DNA of 7,929 bases from Actinomycetota bacterium (GCA_013298335.1 JAAFHI010000113.1:1-7929), one strand, 5' to 3'; shown: positions 1 to 7,030, counted from the stretch's first letter. Program-made: numbers and translations. Notes: a model not told the origin generated them from the letters alone.

Positions 1-377
1 CGAAATCTTTTTCTCCTACCAATTCCGGTGGTGGCGGCGACGCCTCCGGCGTGCGCCTGACCACCGGCTACATTCTCGGCATCCCTCCGGGATGCCTTCA
101 AGACGACCCGCGCGGAGATTCGAACCGTCCGCGCAATCGTTTGTGCGCCCCGTGGGAAAATTCCGGCCTGGAAGTTCGGATTTGAATGTCGGTTCCCGAC
201 GACCAACCGGCATCCCGGAGGGATGCACAGAGTGTAGCCGGTGGTCAGGCGAATGCCGGAGGCATCGACGCCACCACCGGTTCACGTTCCCCCAAAGATC
301 AATCGCGTCCCGGAGGGACGCGCAGAATAAAACGGGGATACGCCGTCGCCGTTCTTTCTCCGCGTCCCTCCGGGACG
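1..377. repeat. Array unit 1 (377 bp)
   Basis: Hairpins in order are as follows. A spans 25-67, a 43-nt two-level element with an outer stem CCGGTGGT (25-32)/ACCACCGG (60-67) and an inner stem ACGCC/GGCGT (40-52) with loop TCC. Hairpin a spans 78-96, stem GGCATCCC/GGGATGCC, loop TCC. Hairpin b spans 209-226, stem GCATCCC/GGGATGC, loop GGA. B spans 238-280, the reverse complement of A with inner stem ATGCC/GGCAT (253-265) and loop GGA. Hairpin c spans 305-321, stem GCGTCCC/GGGACGC, loop GGA. Hairpin d spans 362-378, same stem, loop TCC. The a-b spacer (97-208) has one more inverted pair, GCGCGGA/TCCGCGC, around an 11-nt loop near 113-137. The c-d spacer (322-361) is itself roughly palindromic. 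Confidence 0.85.
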
Positions 378-753
378 CGAAATCTTTTTCTCCTACCAAT
401 TCCGGTGGTGGCGGCGACGCCTCCGGCGTACGCCTGACCACCGGCTACATTCTCGGCATCCCTCCAGGATGCCTTCAAAACGCCCCGCGCGGAGATTCGA
501 ACCGTCCGCGCAATCGTTTTTGCCCCCCGTGGGGAATTCCGGCCCGGAAGTTCGGGTTTGGATGTCGGTTCCCGACGGCCAACCGGCATCCCGGAGGGAT
601 GCACAGAGTGTAGCCGGTGGTCAGGCGAATGCCGGAGGCATCGCCGCCACCACCGGTTCACGTTCCCCCAAAGATCAATCGCGTCCCGGCGGGACGCGCA
701 GAAAAAAACGGGGACACGCCGTCGCCGTTCTTTCTCCGCGTCCCTCCGGGACG
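378..753. repeat. Array unit 2 (376 bp)
   Basis: This is a second copy with the same six hairpins: A at 402-444, a at 455-473, b at 585-602, B at 614-656, c at 681-697 and d at 738-754. It differs from unit 1 by a single-base deletion near 535 and scattered substitutions. Hairpin c has loop GGC instead of GGA with its stem intact. Hairpin a has one base change at the loop-closing position, turning a C-G pair into a C/A mismatch. Confidence 0.85.
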
Positions 754-980
754 CGAATTCTTTTTCTCCTGCCGATTCCGGTGGTGACGGCGACGCCTCC
801 GGCGTACGCCTGACCACCAGCTACATTCTCGGCATCCCTCCGGGATGCCTTCAAAACGACCCGCGCGGAGATTCGAACCGTCCGCGCAATCGTTTGTGCG
901 CCCCGTGGGAAAATTCCGGCCCGGAAGTTCGGATTTGAATGTCGGTTCCCGACGGCCAACCGGCATCCCGGAGGGATGCC
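754..980. repeat. Array unit 3, truncated after hairpin b
   Basis: This partial unit contains A (778-820, with one mismatch in the outer stem because the right arm ends CAG rather than CGG), a (831-849) and b (962-980). It lacks B, c and d. Hairpin b here has a complete 8-bp stem, GGCATCCC/GGGATGCC, with loop GGA, and is followed by TTCAAAA. In units 1-3 that flank follows hairpin a, not b. The array therefore ends exactly at a hairpin border, in a junction that looks like an a/b hybrid. Confidence 0.8.
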
Positions 981-1000
981 TTCAAAAAAGCGAAACGGCC

Positions 1001-1018
1001 CCAGGAACGAATTCCCGG
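1001..1018 (-). terminator. Candidate terminator downstream of the secreted protease gene
   Basis: Read on the minus strand, 40-60 nt past the TAA stop, CCGGGAA and TTCCTGG form a 7-bp stem (one G-T pair) around a TTCG tetraloop. A run of six T (984-989) follows about 11 nt later, further from the stem than in a classical intrinsic terminator. A second minus-strand hairpin (1036-1051) precedes it. The array hairpins beyond may also slow polymerase. Confidence 0.35.
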
Positions 1019-1035
1019 AGCCGCCTCGGTCAGGT

Positions 1036-1051
1036 GGAGCGTCGCCGCTCC
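1036..1051 (-). other. Hairpin with GCGA tetraloop just past the protease stop codon
   Basis: On the minus strand GGAGCG and CGCTCC form a perfect 6-bp stem around GCGA, a GNRA-type tetraloop, eight bases after the stop codon. No T tract follows directly, so it may protect the mRNA 3' end or be part of a composite terminator. The structure is seen directly; the role is inferred. Confidence 0.4.
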
Positions 1052-1058
1052 GAAATGG

Positions 1059-4000
1059 TTACTTCTTCTCCGCCGCTTTCGGCGTCGCATCAACCGTCAT
1101 CGGCATCTGATCGCGATTGATCGGCGTGACCGCCACGACCTTGCCGTTGGCGTCCACTTCGACGAGCGCGCTCGCCAGCCGCGAGGCGCCGCCCTTGTTC
1201 AGGCCGCTGGTCGTGAAGCCCGGCGAACCGAACGATTCCGTACCAATCACGCTGATGATGAAGCGGAACCGACGCAGCGACGGCATGTCGATGGTGAAGG
1301 TTTCCGTGGTTGAGGAAGCGCCCGCCGCCAGCGACGTCGGACCGTTTTGACGCGAACCGACCAGACCGCCCGTGCCGCAGGACGCGCCGACGGCGGACCT
1401 GAGACGGAACGGATTCGCCGGGGGCGCGCCGCTGCCTTCACGCAGTTCGAGGACTTCGTACTGAATGTTGTTCAGCGTCGCCGATCCGGTGTTGGTCAGC
1501 GTGGCGGTCAGAACCGCCTGGTTGGAGTAGCCCGCGCAACCGACCAGCGACGGGAAGCTCTGGTTGGTGACGGTGAAGGCAACCGACGTATTGGCCGACG
1601 GACACACGTCGCAGGCAACCGCCCGCGTGGCGTCCAACTGCAATCCGGGAGTGATGTTGGCGGCGTTGAGCGAGAACTGGGTGAATCCGGTTCCGCTGTT
1701 GGTGTTCTGCGCCCCGACCGTGGCGCTCACGCCGTTGGCGCTCGAGACGCCGGTCTGGGCGTAGACGTAGTTGAAGCGGTTGGTGCCTTCATTGAAGACG
1801 ACCGCGAAGTTGAGGGTCTGGGCAGTGCCGACGTCACCGAAGCGCTTGGTCCGCCATTCAACCACCCACTGGCGGTTGGGGGCCGTGCCAAGGACCTGCG
1901 TGAAAACGCCGCCGTTGACGACCGAAGCCGGATCGGAATCGAGATCGTCCCAGTACGGGAACAATGCCGGAGCGGTCGGGAAGGCGGTCGCGGGCAGGGC
2001 CGTGTTGCTGAAGGCGGAGTTGGCCCCGGTCGAAACGAACTGGATGGTGCCGTTCGTCGAGACGCTGATGCTCACGCCCTGCGGAACGAGCGTGTCATAG
2101 ACCTTGAAGTTGAACGGCGCGTTGACCAGCGCAATGGCGTCGTCAGCCTGGCTGCCCGGGATGAGCTGTGTGTTTCCGGGATTGCCCGGAATCACGCCGC
2201 CGGTGGAGGACGCGAAAGCGTAGTTGGTCTGGCGTCCGATGGTGAAGGTGAACGGAATCACGACCGGCGAGGAACCGGACGCGCCGCCGCCGTAGGTCAG
2301 CGTCAGCGTACAGTTGACCGTCGAGTTGCACGGCACGTTCGAAAGCGACGTGAACGTGAACGGGGTCGTGTTGGCGGACGTCGCTCCGACAGCGATGTCG
2401 GGGTAGGCGGCCGTCGCGGAGGTGATGGTCACGCCCGGCGTGCTGGTCGTGATCGTGCCGCTCACGCCCGTGGCGGGGGTGCCGCCGCGGTTGGAGACGG
2501 CGACCGTCACGTTGCCGTTTTCGCAGGGTTCGACGAAGGTGTCTCCGTCAGCGCCCGCGCCTTCCGTCACGGTGACGGCGCCGGCGGGCGGAATGATCGA
2601 GGCGCCCGGAATCGCGCAGGCGAAACCGTCCACCGTGATCCGGTAATTATTGTTGGGAGCGCCCGCCACGTTGACTTCGTGAACCACGATCGTCAGCGAA
2701 ACGCCCGCCGGAACGGTGAGCGCGCCGGTTGCCGCCGCGCCGCCGCCGGACGGTGAGCCGCCGGTGTCGCCGCCGTAGTTGGTTCCGACCGACGCCGGAT
2801 TGAACGCCCCGAGGTAGGCCGCGAGGAAAATCTTGGGCGTTGTGCCGGTCAGGTCGGTCAGACTGAAGTTGATGCACTGCGGGACCGACGCCGCCGGGAA
2901 GGTGTAGGCATCGAACTGGCGCGCGCCGGTCGTGGCCGCGAGACCCGGATTGGCCTTGGTCACGCCGCAGACGCTGCCCGGAGTAAACCGGTTGAGGCGA
3001 CCCGTCTGGGTGCCGGTGATGGCCGTGTAGGCCGGATTCGCCGCCGGAGCGGTCGTGTTGAGCGTTTCGTTGATGACCAGCGGCGTAGCCGTGGCTACGG
3101 AGAAGGGAAAGACCTGCGACGGCGTCGAGCCGCCCGCGTAGGTCACGGTCATCGAGAAGTTGATCGTCAGCGGGCACGGCGTCTGCGCGCCGACTGAAAT
3201 CGTGAACGGCGTCGTGTTGTTGGCCGAAGCCGCCGGGGCGAGGTCGGTGTAGGCCGACGTTCCCGACGTGACCGTGATGCCCGGCGTGCTCGACGTCACC
3301 GTCGCGCTGATGCCGGTCGCGTTGGCGACGCCGACGTTCGAAAGCTGAACCGTCAGGGTCGCGCTGTCACCCGGAAGAATCTGTCCGCCGCCGGTTTTGG
3401 CGAGCGTCGTCGTTCCCCGGTCGAGGAACGCCACGCCGGCCACGCCCGTGGCCTGCACCGCCTGAAAGGCCTGGATGACGCCAACGCCGGCGTCGCGGTC
3501 CACGCCCGGCGCCATGATGTCGAGCGCGGTGGACGTCAGGATGTTCCGGACTTGAGCCGGAGTGAACGACGGCGCGGCGGCTTTGACCAGCGCCGAAATC
3601 GCGGCGGCGTGCGGCGCGGCGGCCGACGTGCCGTAGAAAGTGGCGAAACCCGCGACCGTGGTGGACGTGCCGTCCGCCGCCGTGATGTCGGGCTTGTTGA
3701 GAATCTGACCGCCGGTGGCGGTGAAGTCGCCCGGCGTCACCGCCGTGCCGTCGGCGTTGAAGAACACGCGCCGCGGACCGTCGGAGTTGAAGGGTTCGAC
3801 CTGACTGGCCGAGGTGAACGGACCGGGGAACGGACCGTTCGGGGTCGGGGCGCCGAAAGTGGCCGCCGCCGGAGTCGCCGCCACGCCGTAGCCGTTTTCG
3901 GCGCAGGAGTGACCGCGCGTCTGGCCGGTCGTCGCGAACTGGATACGTCCGCGATTGGTCGTCACGCTCAGGAAGCGCGTCGCCGCGCCGGCCTTGCGAA

Positions 4001-5771
4001 CGATCACGAGGCGGTTGTTCGCCGCGATGTTGAAGAGCAAGGGTTCAATCGGGTCCTGCGTGCCGTTCTGGATGTTCGCGCTCGACTGCACGACCGTGGT
4101 CAGCGTCGAGTTGAGCACGAAGAAGTCATAGTCGTTCGCCGAGCCGCCGATGGGGTCGGCCCAGTGCAGGATCGGAATCGACGAGGCGGTGATGTTGTTC
4201 GACTGCGCGACCGCCGCGGTCGGGTCCCAGTCGTGGACCTCGACCGAACCGACGCCCGGAATGGTCAGGTTGCCGCCCGAAACGAAGTCGCCTTCCCACG
4301 CGCCGGCCGTCGTGGCCGCCGCCGTGGACTGGGTCACGCCGTTCGAGTTTCCAGCCGACGAGAAATAGAGTTTGCCCGCCGCCGTCACCGCGTTGACCGC
4401 TTCGGTCACGATCGCGATGTTCTGGGCGGACGTCAGCGCCGCTGTCTGCCCTTTGTGAACCGGGCTTTCGACGAAGTAGAAGATGTCGTCCACAATCACG
4501 TCGCAGCCGCCCGGAACGATGGTCCCGGTCACCGGCTGGCCGCGGAAGGTGCTCAGACCGCCGAGGGCGGCGATGCTGTTGGCGAAATCACCGATGCTGT
4601 TGAACGCCGTCGCGAAGTAGAGCTGCGCGCCCGGCGCGACGTCATGGATGATCTGCGCCATCGCGCGACCTTCGTCCGAACCGCCCGAGGCGAGGTCGCC
4701 CGACCCGGCAAACTGCACCGGCGTCGTGAACCCGTTGGGGTTGCCCGGTCCCGGCAGATCGCCGCTCGCGATGTCGGCGTTATAGGCGCCGAGGTTGTTG
4801 AAGCTGTCGGAGATGACCCCGATCTTCAGCCCCGTTCCGTTGATGCCGAACGCGTTGCGCGCGTCGCGCGAACGGTGCGTCCGGTCACCTTCCGAATCAC
4901 GGAGACCGACTTTCGGCGTGAATCCGGCGGCCGCCGGTTCGCGCTTGGTCGCCGACTTGCCCGCCGACTCGTCAATCGGGTCGTCGGACGCCCGGGTCGA
5001 ATACACATCGCCCTTTTCCGCCTTGTCGCCGTCGTTGCGGACGCCCCGAACGGGTTCCTGCCCGTTGTGGGCCGCCAGCGAGGTTTTCACCCGCTCGCGG
5101 AACGCGTTCAGCCGCTCCTCGCGGGCTTCCGCCGCCGACGGCGGACCGGCCACGCCACCGGTCATCGCCGGCGCTTCGGCCTTGTTGGTCATGGCCGGGG
5201 AGGGAATCGAAACAAAAACCACGTCTTCATTCGACGCGAGCGATTCGATCGACTCGATCGGCAACCGCGCAATCACGCTGTCGCTATGCGCGTAGGTCGC
5301 TTCGACCACGCCGCCGAGGCCCTTGATCATGGACGAAATCGGACCGGTGACCCGGGTGCGGATATCCACCCGCACGAGGCCATCCTTGCCGTACGTCACC
5401 GCCGGTTGAAGGTCGGTCACGCCCGCGGCAATCGCCTTGCCGCTTTTCTGTTTCGCGGCGTAGACCAGTTGTGAGTCCATCTTTTGCTGCGCGGGAGTCC
5501 GGTTTGCCTTTTCGAGCAGCAGCGCGCCGATCTGATCGGCGGCGGACTTGGGCAGTCCGGCCTGACCCGCCACGTCGGGCGCGGCCTCGGCGCGGCCTTT
5601 CCGGTTTTCCTGCTGACCGGTCGAGGCCTTGAGCGAGCCTCCGGCGAAAACGGTGTATCCCGTGCAGACGGCTACGAGACAAACCAGTACAAGCAGCGGG
5701 CGCCACATCGCCATCCGGCCAGTTCGACCGGGTGGAGACGACGGCTGCCGCTTTGGATGAGCGGTATTCAT
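1059..5771 (-). CDS. Giant secreted subtilase/sedolisin-clan peptidase with CARDB-like and other beta-sandwich modules
   Basis: 1570 residues. The ATG at 5771 is preceded by AAGGAGG with a 5-nt spacer, which fixes the start. A basic N-terminus and a hydrophobic stretch (about 25-43) form a signal peptide or anchor. Residues ~132-190 look like an inhibitor-type propeptide, followed by a charged linker to ~300. The peptidase core starts near 310: Asp322 (VISDSF), Glu367 in SDEGRAM where subtilisins have the HGTH histidine, Asn475 (SSAGNSN, oxyanion position) and Ser716 (GTSAAAPH). A Glu in the His position recalls the Ser-Glu-Asp triad of S53 sedolisins and the S53-like subtilase subgroup. The 241 residues between Asn475 and Ser716, against about 66 in subtilisin, imply a beta-rich insert. 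The C-terminal part holds a CARDB-like domain (~780-890), a PPC-like beta domain (~895-1055), a second CARDB-like domain (~1060-1180), a nidogen-like domain (~1180-1378, WDDLD near 1275) and a final beta domain (~1385-1510). No LPXTG or PEP-CTERM sorting signal is visible. It is probably exported to degrade or bind extracellular protein; substrate and activity are unproven. Confidence 0.9.
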   Translation of the reverse strand: MNTAHPKRQPSSPPGRTGRMAMWRPLLVLVCLVAVCTGYTVFAGGSLKASTGQQENRKGRAEAAPDVAGQAGLPKSAADQIGALLLEKANRTPAQQKMDSQLVYAAKQKSGKAIAAGVTDLQPAVTYGKDGLVRVDIRTRVTGPISSMIKGLGGVVEATYAHSDSVIARLPIESIESLASNEDVVFVSIPSPAMTNKAEAPAMTGGVAGPPSAAEAREERLNAFRERVKTSLAAHNGQEPVRGVRNDGDKAEKGDVYSTRASDDPIDESAGKSATKREPAAAGFTPKVGLRDSEGDRTHRSRDARNAFGINGTGLKIGVISDSFNNLGAYNADIASGDLPGPGNPNGFTTPVQFAGSGDLASGGSDEGRAMAQIIHDVAPGAQLYFATAFNSIGDFANSIAALGGLSTFRGQPVTGTIVPGGCDVIVDDIFYFVESPVHKGQTAALTSAQNIAIVTEAVNAVTAAGKLYFSSAGNSNGVTQSTAAATTAGAWEGDFVSGGNLTIPGVGSVEVHDWDPTAAVAQSNNITASSIPILHWADPIGGSANDYDFFVLNSTLTTVVQSSANIQNGTQDPIEPLLFNIAANNRLVIVRKAGAATRFLSVTTNRGRIQFATTGQTRGHSCAENGYGVAATPAAATFGAPTPNGPFPGPFTSASQVEPFNSDGPRRVFFNADGTAVTPGDFTATGGQILNKPDITAADGTSTTVAGFATFYGTSAAAPHAAAISALVKAAAPSFTPAQVRNILTSTALDIMAPGVDRDAGVGVIQAFQAVQATGVAGVAFLDRGTTTLAKTGGGQILPGDSATLTVQLSNVGVANATGISATVTSSTPGITVTSGTSAYTDLAPAASANNTTPFTISVGAQTPCPLTINFSMTVTYAGGSTPSQVFPFSVATATPLVINETLNTTAPAANPAYTAITGTQTGRLNRFTPGSVCGVTKANPGLAATTGARQFDAYTFPAASVPQCINFSLTDLTGTTPKIFLAAYLGAFNPASVGTNYGGDTGGSPSGGGAAATGALTVPAGVSLTIVVHEVNVAGAPNNNYRITVDGFACAIPGASIIPPAGAVTVTEGAGADGDTFVEPCENGNVTVAVSNRGGTPATGVSGTITTSTPGVTITSATAAYPDIAVGATSANTTPFTFTSLSNVPCNSTVNCTLTLTYGGGASGSSPVVIPFTFTIGRQTNYAFASSTGGVIPGNPGNTQLIPGSQADDAIALVNAPFNFKVYDTLVPQGVSISVSTNGTIQFVSTGANSAFSNTALPATAFPTAPALFPYWDDLDSDPASVVNGGVFTQVLGTAPNRQWVVEWRTKRFGDVGTAQTLNFAVVFNEGTNRFNYVYAQTGVSSANGVSATVGAQNTNSGTGFTQFSLNAANITPGLQLDATRAVACDVCPSANTSVAFTVTNQSFPSLVGCAGYSNQAVLTATLTNTGSATLNNIQYEVLELREGSGAPPANPFRLRSAVGASCGTGGLVGSRQNGPTSLAAGASSTTETFTIDMPSLRRFRFIISVIGTESFGSPGFTTSGLNKGGASRLASALVEVDANGKVVAVTPINRDQMPMTVDATPKAAEKK
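2244..2474 (-). repeat. Protein repeat copy 2 (CARDB-like core, residues ~1100-1176)
   Basis: The second copy of the module reads TGVS, then STPGVTITSATAAY, Ala-Asn-Thr-Thr-Pro-Phe, a Pro-Cys-Asn region and Thr-Tyr-Gly-Gly-Gly, in the same order as copy 1. The two copies are separated by an unrelated PPC-like beta domain, so this is a dispersed rather than tandem duplication. Confidence 0.7.
3102..3329 (-). repeat. Protein repeat copy 1 (CARDB-like core, residues ~815-890)
   Basis: This segment encodes the first of two clearly related stretches of the protease: a TGIS-type start, then STPGITVTSGTSAY, a Asn-Thr-Thr-Pro-Phe motif, a Cys-Pro region and a threonine-rich strand with Tyr-Ala-Gly-Gly. 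It matches copy 2 in order and spacing, so the modules arose by duplication. Such domains are usually stalks or adhesion modules on secreted proteases. Confidence 0.7.
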
Positions 5772-5776
5772 TCGGT

Positions 5777-5783
5777 CCTCCTT
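5777..5783 (-). promoter_or_regulatory. Strong ribosome binding site of the protease gene
   Basis: On the minus strand AAGGAGG lies 5 nt before the ATG at 5771. It is a perfect Shine-Dalgarno core and decides the start over the internal Met codons 20 and 22. Confidence 0.85.
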
Positions 5784-5847
5784 GAGAAGGGAAGCGCCGA
5801 GCCGACAATTGAAACAAGGGGCTGGCGTTCAATAGGGAAAAGACACG

Positions 5848-5874
5848 GTTACGCGGCGGTAATTCCGACGTAAC
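5848..5874. promoter_or_regulatory. Inverted repeat in the protease leader, possible operator
   Basis: GTTACG (5848-5853) and CGTAAC (5869-5874) are perfect 6-bp inverted arms whose centres are 21 bp apart, about two helical turns. This geometry suits a dimeric regulator. It lies between the candidate promoter and the ribosome binding site. A 6-bp inverted pair can arise by chance. Confidence 0.25.
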
Positions 5875-5960
5875 AGGCGGGAAGAGACGCGAAGACCCGG
5901 ACAAATTGGAGGAATGTCTGGAAATTCGCCTGAAATCAGTACTTTGTAGCTTGAGACCGG

Positions 5961-5989
5961 ACGTTAGGACGGGGAACCGCCGATGTCAA
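5961..5989 (-). promoter_or_regulatory. Candidate sigma-70-type promoter for the protease gene
   Basis: On the minus strand a perfect -35 hexamer TTGACA (5989-5984) is followed after exactly 17 bp by TAACGT (5966-5961), which keeps the key T, A and final T of the -10 box. Transcription would start near 5954 and give a leader of about 180 nt. It sits between the xth stop and the protease start, which supports separate transcription. The -10 box is only a partial match. Confidence 0.45.
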
Positions 5990-6022
5990 CATCCTTACAG
6001 CACGAGGCTGGATTAAAACAGT

Positions 6023-6805
6023 TCAGGCAAGGTCGAAGGTTGCCACCACGGGAACGTGGTCGGAAGGTTTGTCCCGCCCGCGTTCGTCGCGGTCGATGCG
6101 CGTCATGCGGCACCCGTCGGCCAGCGTCGCCGTGGTCCAGATGTGGTCGATGCGCCAGCCGCGATTGCGGGGAAATCCGCCGGTGCGGTAATCCCACCAA
6201 CTGTACAGCCCTTCCTCGCCGGGATGTCCCTCGCGCACGACGTCGCGCAGCCCCCATTCGCGCAACCGGTCGAGCACGGCGTGCTCCTTCGAATGAAACA
6301 TGACCGTTTCGCGGTTTCCCTTCGGATCGAACAGATCGAGGTCGGCGGGGGCGATGTTGTAGTCGCCGCACAGCGCCACCGGATCGGTCGGGGCGTGCGT
6401 CTCGGCCAGCCAGCGTTCCAGCCGGTCGAGAAATTCGAGCTTGTAGGCGAATTTCGGCGATTTGAGCCCTTCCCCGTTCGGAATGTAGACCGAGATCACC
6501 CGGACGCCCGAAATCGTCGCCGCGATGAGCCGCCGCTGGGCGTCTTCACCCTCGCCGGGGAACCCGCGCTGCACGTCGTGCTGATCTTCATAAGAGAGAA
6601 TCGCGACCCCGTTGTAGGACTTCTGCCCGTAGACGCTCGACACGTACCCCAGATCCTCGAACGGCTCGAAGGGAAATTCGGCGTCCTGCACCTTCGTCTC
6701 CTGAAGACAGAGGGCGTCCGGGCGGTTCGCTTTCAGCCAATCCGTGATGTGCGTCAGGCGCATGCGGATCGAGTTGACGTTCCAGGTGGCAACAGTAAAG
6801 GACAT
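6023..6805 (-). CDS. xth: Exodeoxyribonuclease III (xth), AP endonuclease of the EEP family
   Basis: 260 residues, the usual length for the family. It cleaves DNA 5' to abasic sites and removes nucleotides 3' to 5' from duplex DNA in base-excision repair, in the cytoplasm, using Mg2+. All expected active-site residues are present: Asn9 and Asn11 in ATWNVNS, Glu36 in LQETK (metal ligand), Tyr107 in VYIPNG, Asp148 and Asn150 in GDYN, Asp220-His221 in WRIDH and Asp249-His250 in PSDHVP. The ATG at 6805 gives MSFTVATWNVNS, matching the normal N-terminus; the frame is open back to a TTG at 6877, but that would add 24 atypical residues. No good Shine-Dalgarno precedes the ATG, so translation may be weak or leaderless. 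No clear terminator follows the TGA, so readthrough into the protease leader is possible. It is divergent from the zinc protein at 7442. Confidence 0.97.
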   Translation of the reverse strand: MSFTVATWNVNSIRMRLTHITDWLKANRPDALCLQETKVQDAEFPFEPFEDLGYVSSVYGQKSYNGVAILSYEDQHDVQRGFPGEGEDAQRRLIAATISGVRVISVYIPNGEGLKSPKFAYKLEFLDRLERWLAETHAPTDPVALCGDYNIAPADLDLFDPKGNRETVMFHSKEHAVLDRLREWGLRDVVREGHPGEEGLYSWWDYRTGGFPRNRGWRIDHIWTTATLADGCRMTRIDRDERGRDKPSDHVPVVATFDLA

Positions 6806-7004
6806 GAATCGGGAGAAAAACGGAATCAGAAATGGAGGCGGTCGGCCAACTTTGAAACGCGCGCCGGGCGAGGTCAACCTTCGGGCGGCGCTCAGAGAAA
6901 GACGCGGCAGGATAATGGGGATTCCCGAATTTCTCCCTGCTCATGATTTTTGAAAAATTGAACCGGTAATAAAGACATATTCTGATTTGAACCAACGTTC
7001 GTGA

Positions 7005-7018
7005 GCCGCGTCAGCGGC
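7005..7018. repeat. Small hairpin GCCGC-GTCA-GCGGC
   Basis: A perfect 5-bp stem with a 4-nt loop. Its complementary strand has loop TGAC, the same loop as the hairpin at 7151-7164. It may belong to a second family of dispersed REP-like hairpins. Confidence 0.5.
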
Positions 7019-7030
7019 GACACAACGGAG

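Larger units (their letters stand above)
1..980. repeat. BIME-like tandem array of GGA/TCC-loop hairpins, about 2.6 units
   Basis: Three successive copies of one sequence start at 1, 378 and 754, giving periods of 377 and 376 bp; the third stops at 980. Each unit holds six short hairpins in the order A, a, b, B, c, d. Every hairpin has the same core, CC-TCC-GG or its complement CC-GGA-GG, with a different stem. Read as d-A-a followed by b-B-c, the unit is an imperfect inverted repeat: b, B and c are reverse complements of a, A and d, with nearly equal spacings (10 and 10 nt between A/a and b/B; 23 and 24 nt between d/A and B/c). This layout resembles bacterial interspersed mosaic elements built from inverted REPs. 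The open frames here only read through the repeats (recurring Ala-Ser-Arg-Arg-Asp-Ala-type peptides on both strands) and are not genes. The array probably starts left of the window. No RAYT-type transposase is present. Confidence 0.9.

Noticed and set aside
113..137. tRNA T-arm-like sequence GGTTCGAATC on the minus strand (also in units 2 and 3)
   Set aside because: The flanking five bases do not form a T-stem and no acceptor or anticodon arm fits. It is better explained as the loop of the GCGCGGA/TCCGCGC inverted repeat.
16..966. Many overlapping open frames on both strands in the repeat array
   Set aside because: They recur in every repeat unit and on both strands with the same peptide fragments, which is what palindromic GC-rich repeats give when translated. 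None has a domain or a consistent ribosome binding site.
1..980. CRISPR array
   Set aside because: Units are about 377 bp with the spacers repeated too. CRISPR arrays have short repeats with unique spacers of similar length.
1347..2756. 469-codon open frame antisense to the protease gene
   Set aside because: Arg/Gly/Val-rich composition is typical of the antisense frame of a GC-rich gene. There are no recognisable domains, and the minus-strand gene here is well supported.
3552..5474. 640-codon open frame antisense to the protease gene
   Set aside because: Its extremely Arg-rich composition and complete overlap with the catalytic domain on the other strand make it a shadow frame.
5284..5904. 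206-codon minus-strand frame overlapping the protease start in another frame
   Set aside because: The protease frame has the perfect ribosome binding site and signal peptide. This one is a shadow and shows no sign of a frameshifted gene part.
6806..6877. Extended xth start at a TTG codon (6877)
   Set aside because: The 24 added residues match no ExoIII N-terminus, whereas the ATG at 6805 gives the canonical start just before ATWNVNS.
6056..6946. 296-codon open frame antisense to xth
   Set aside because: It mirrors a gene with all ExoIII active-site residues and has no domain of its own.
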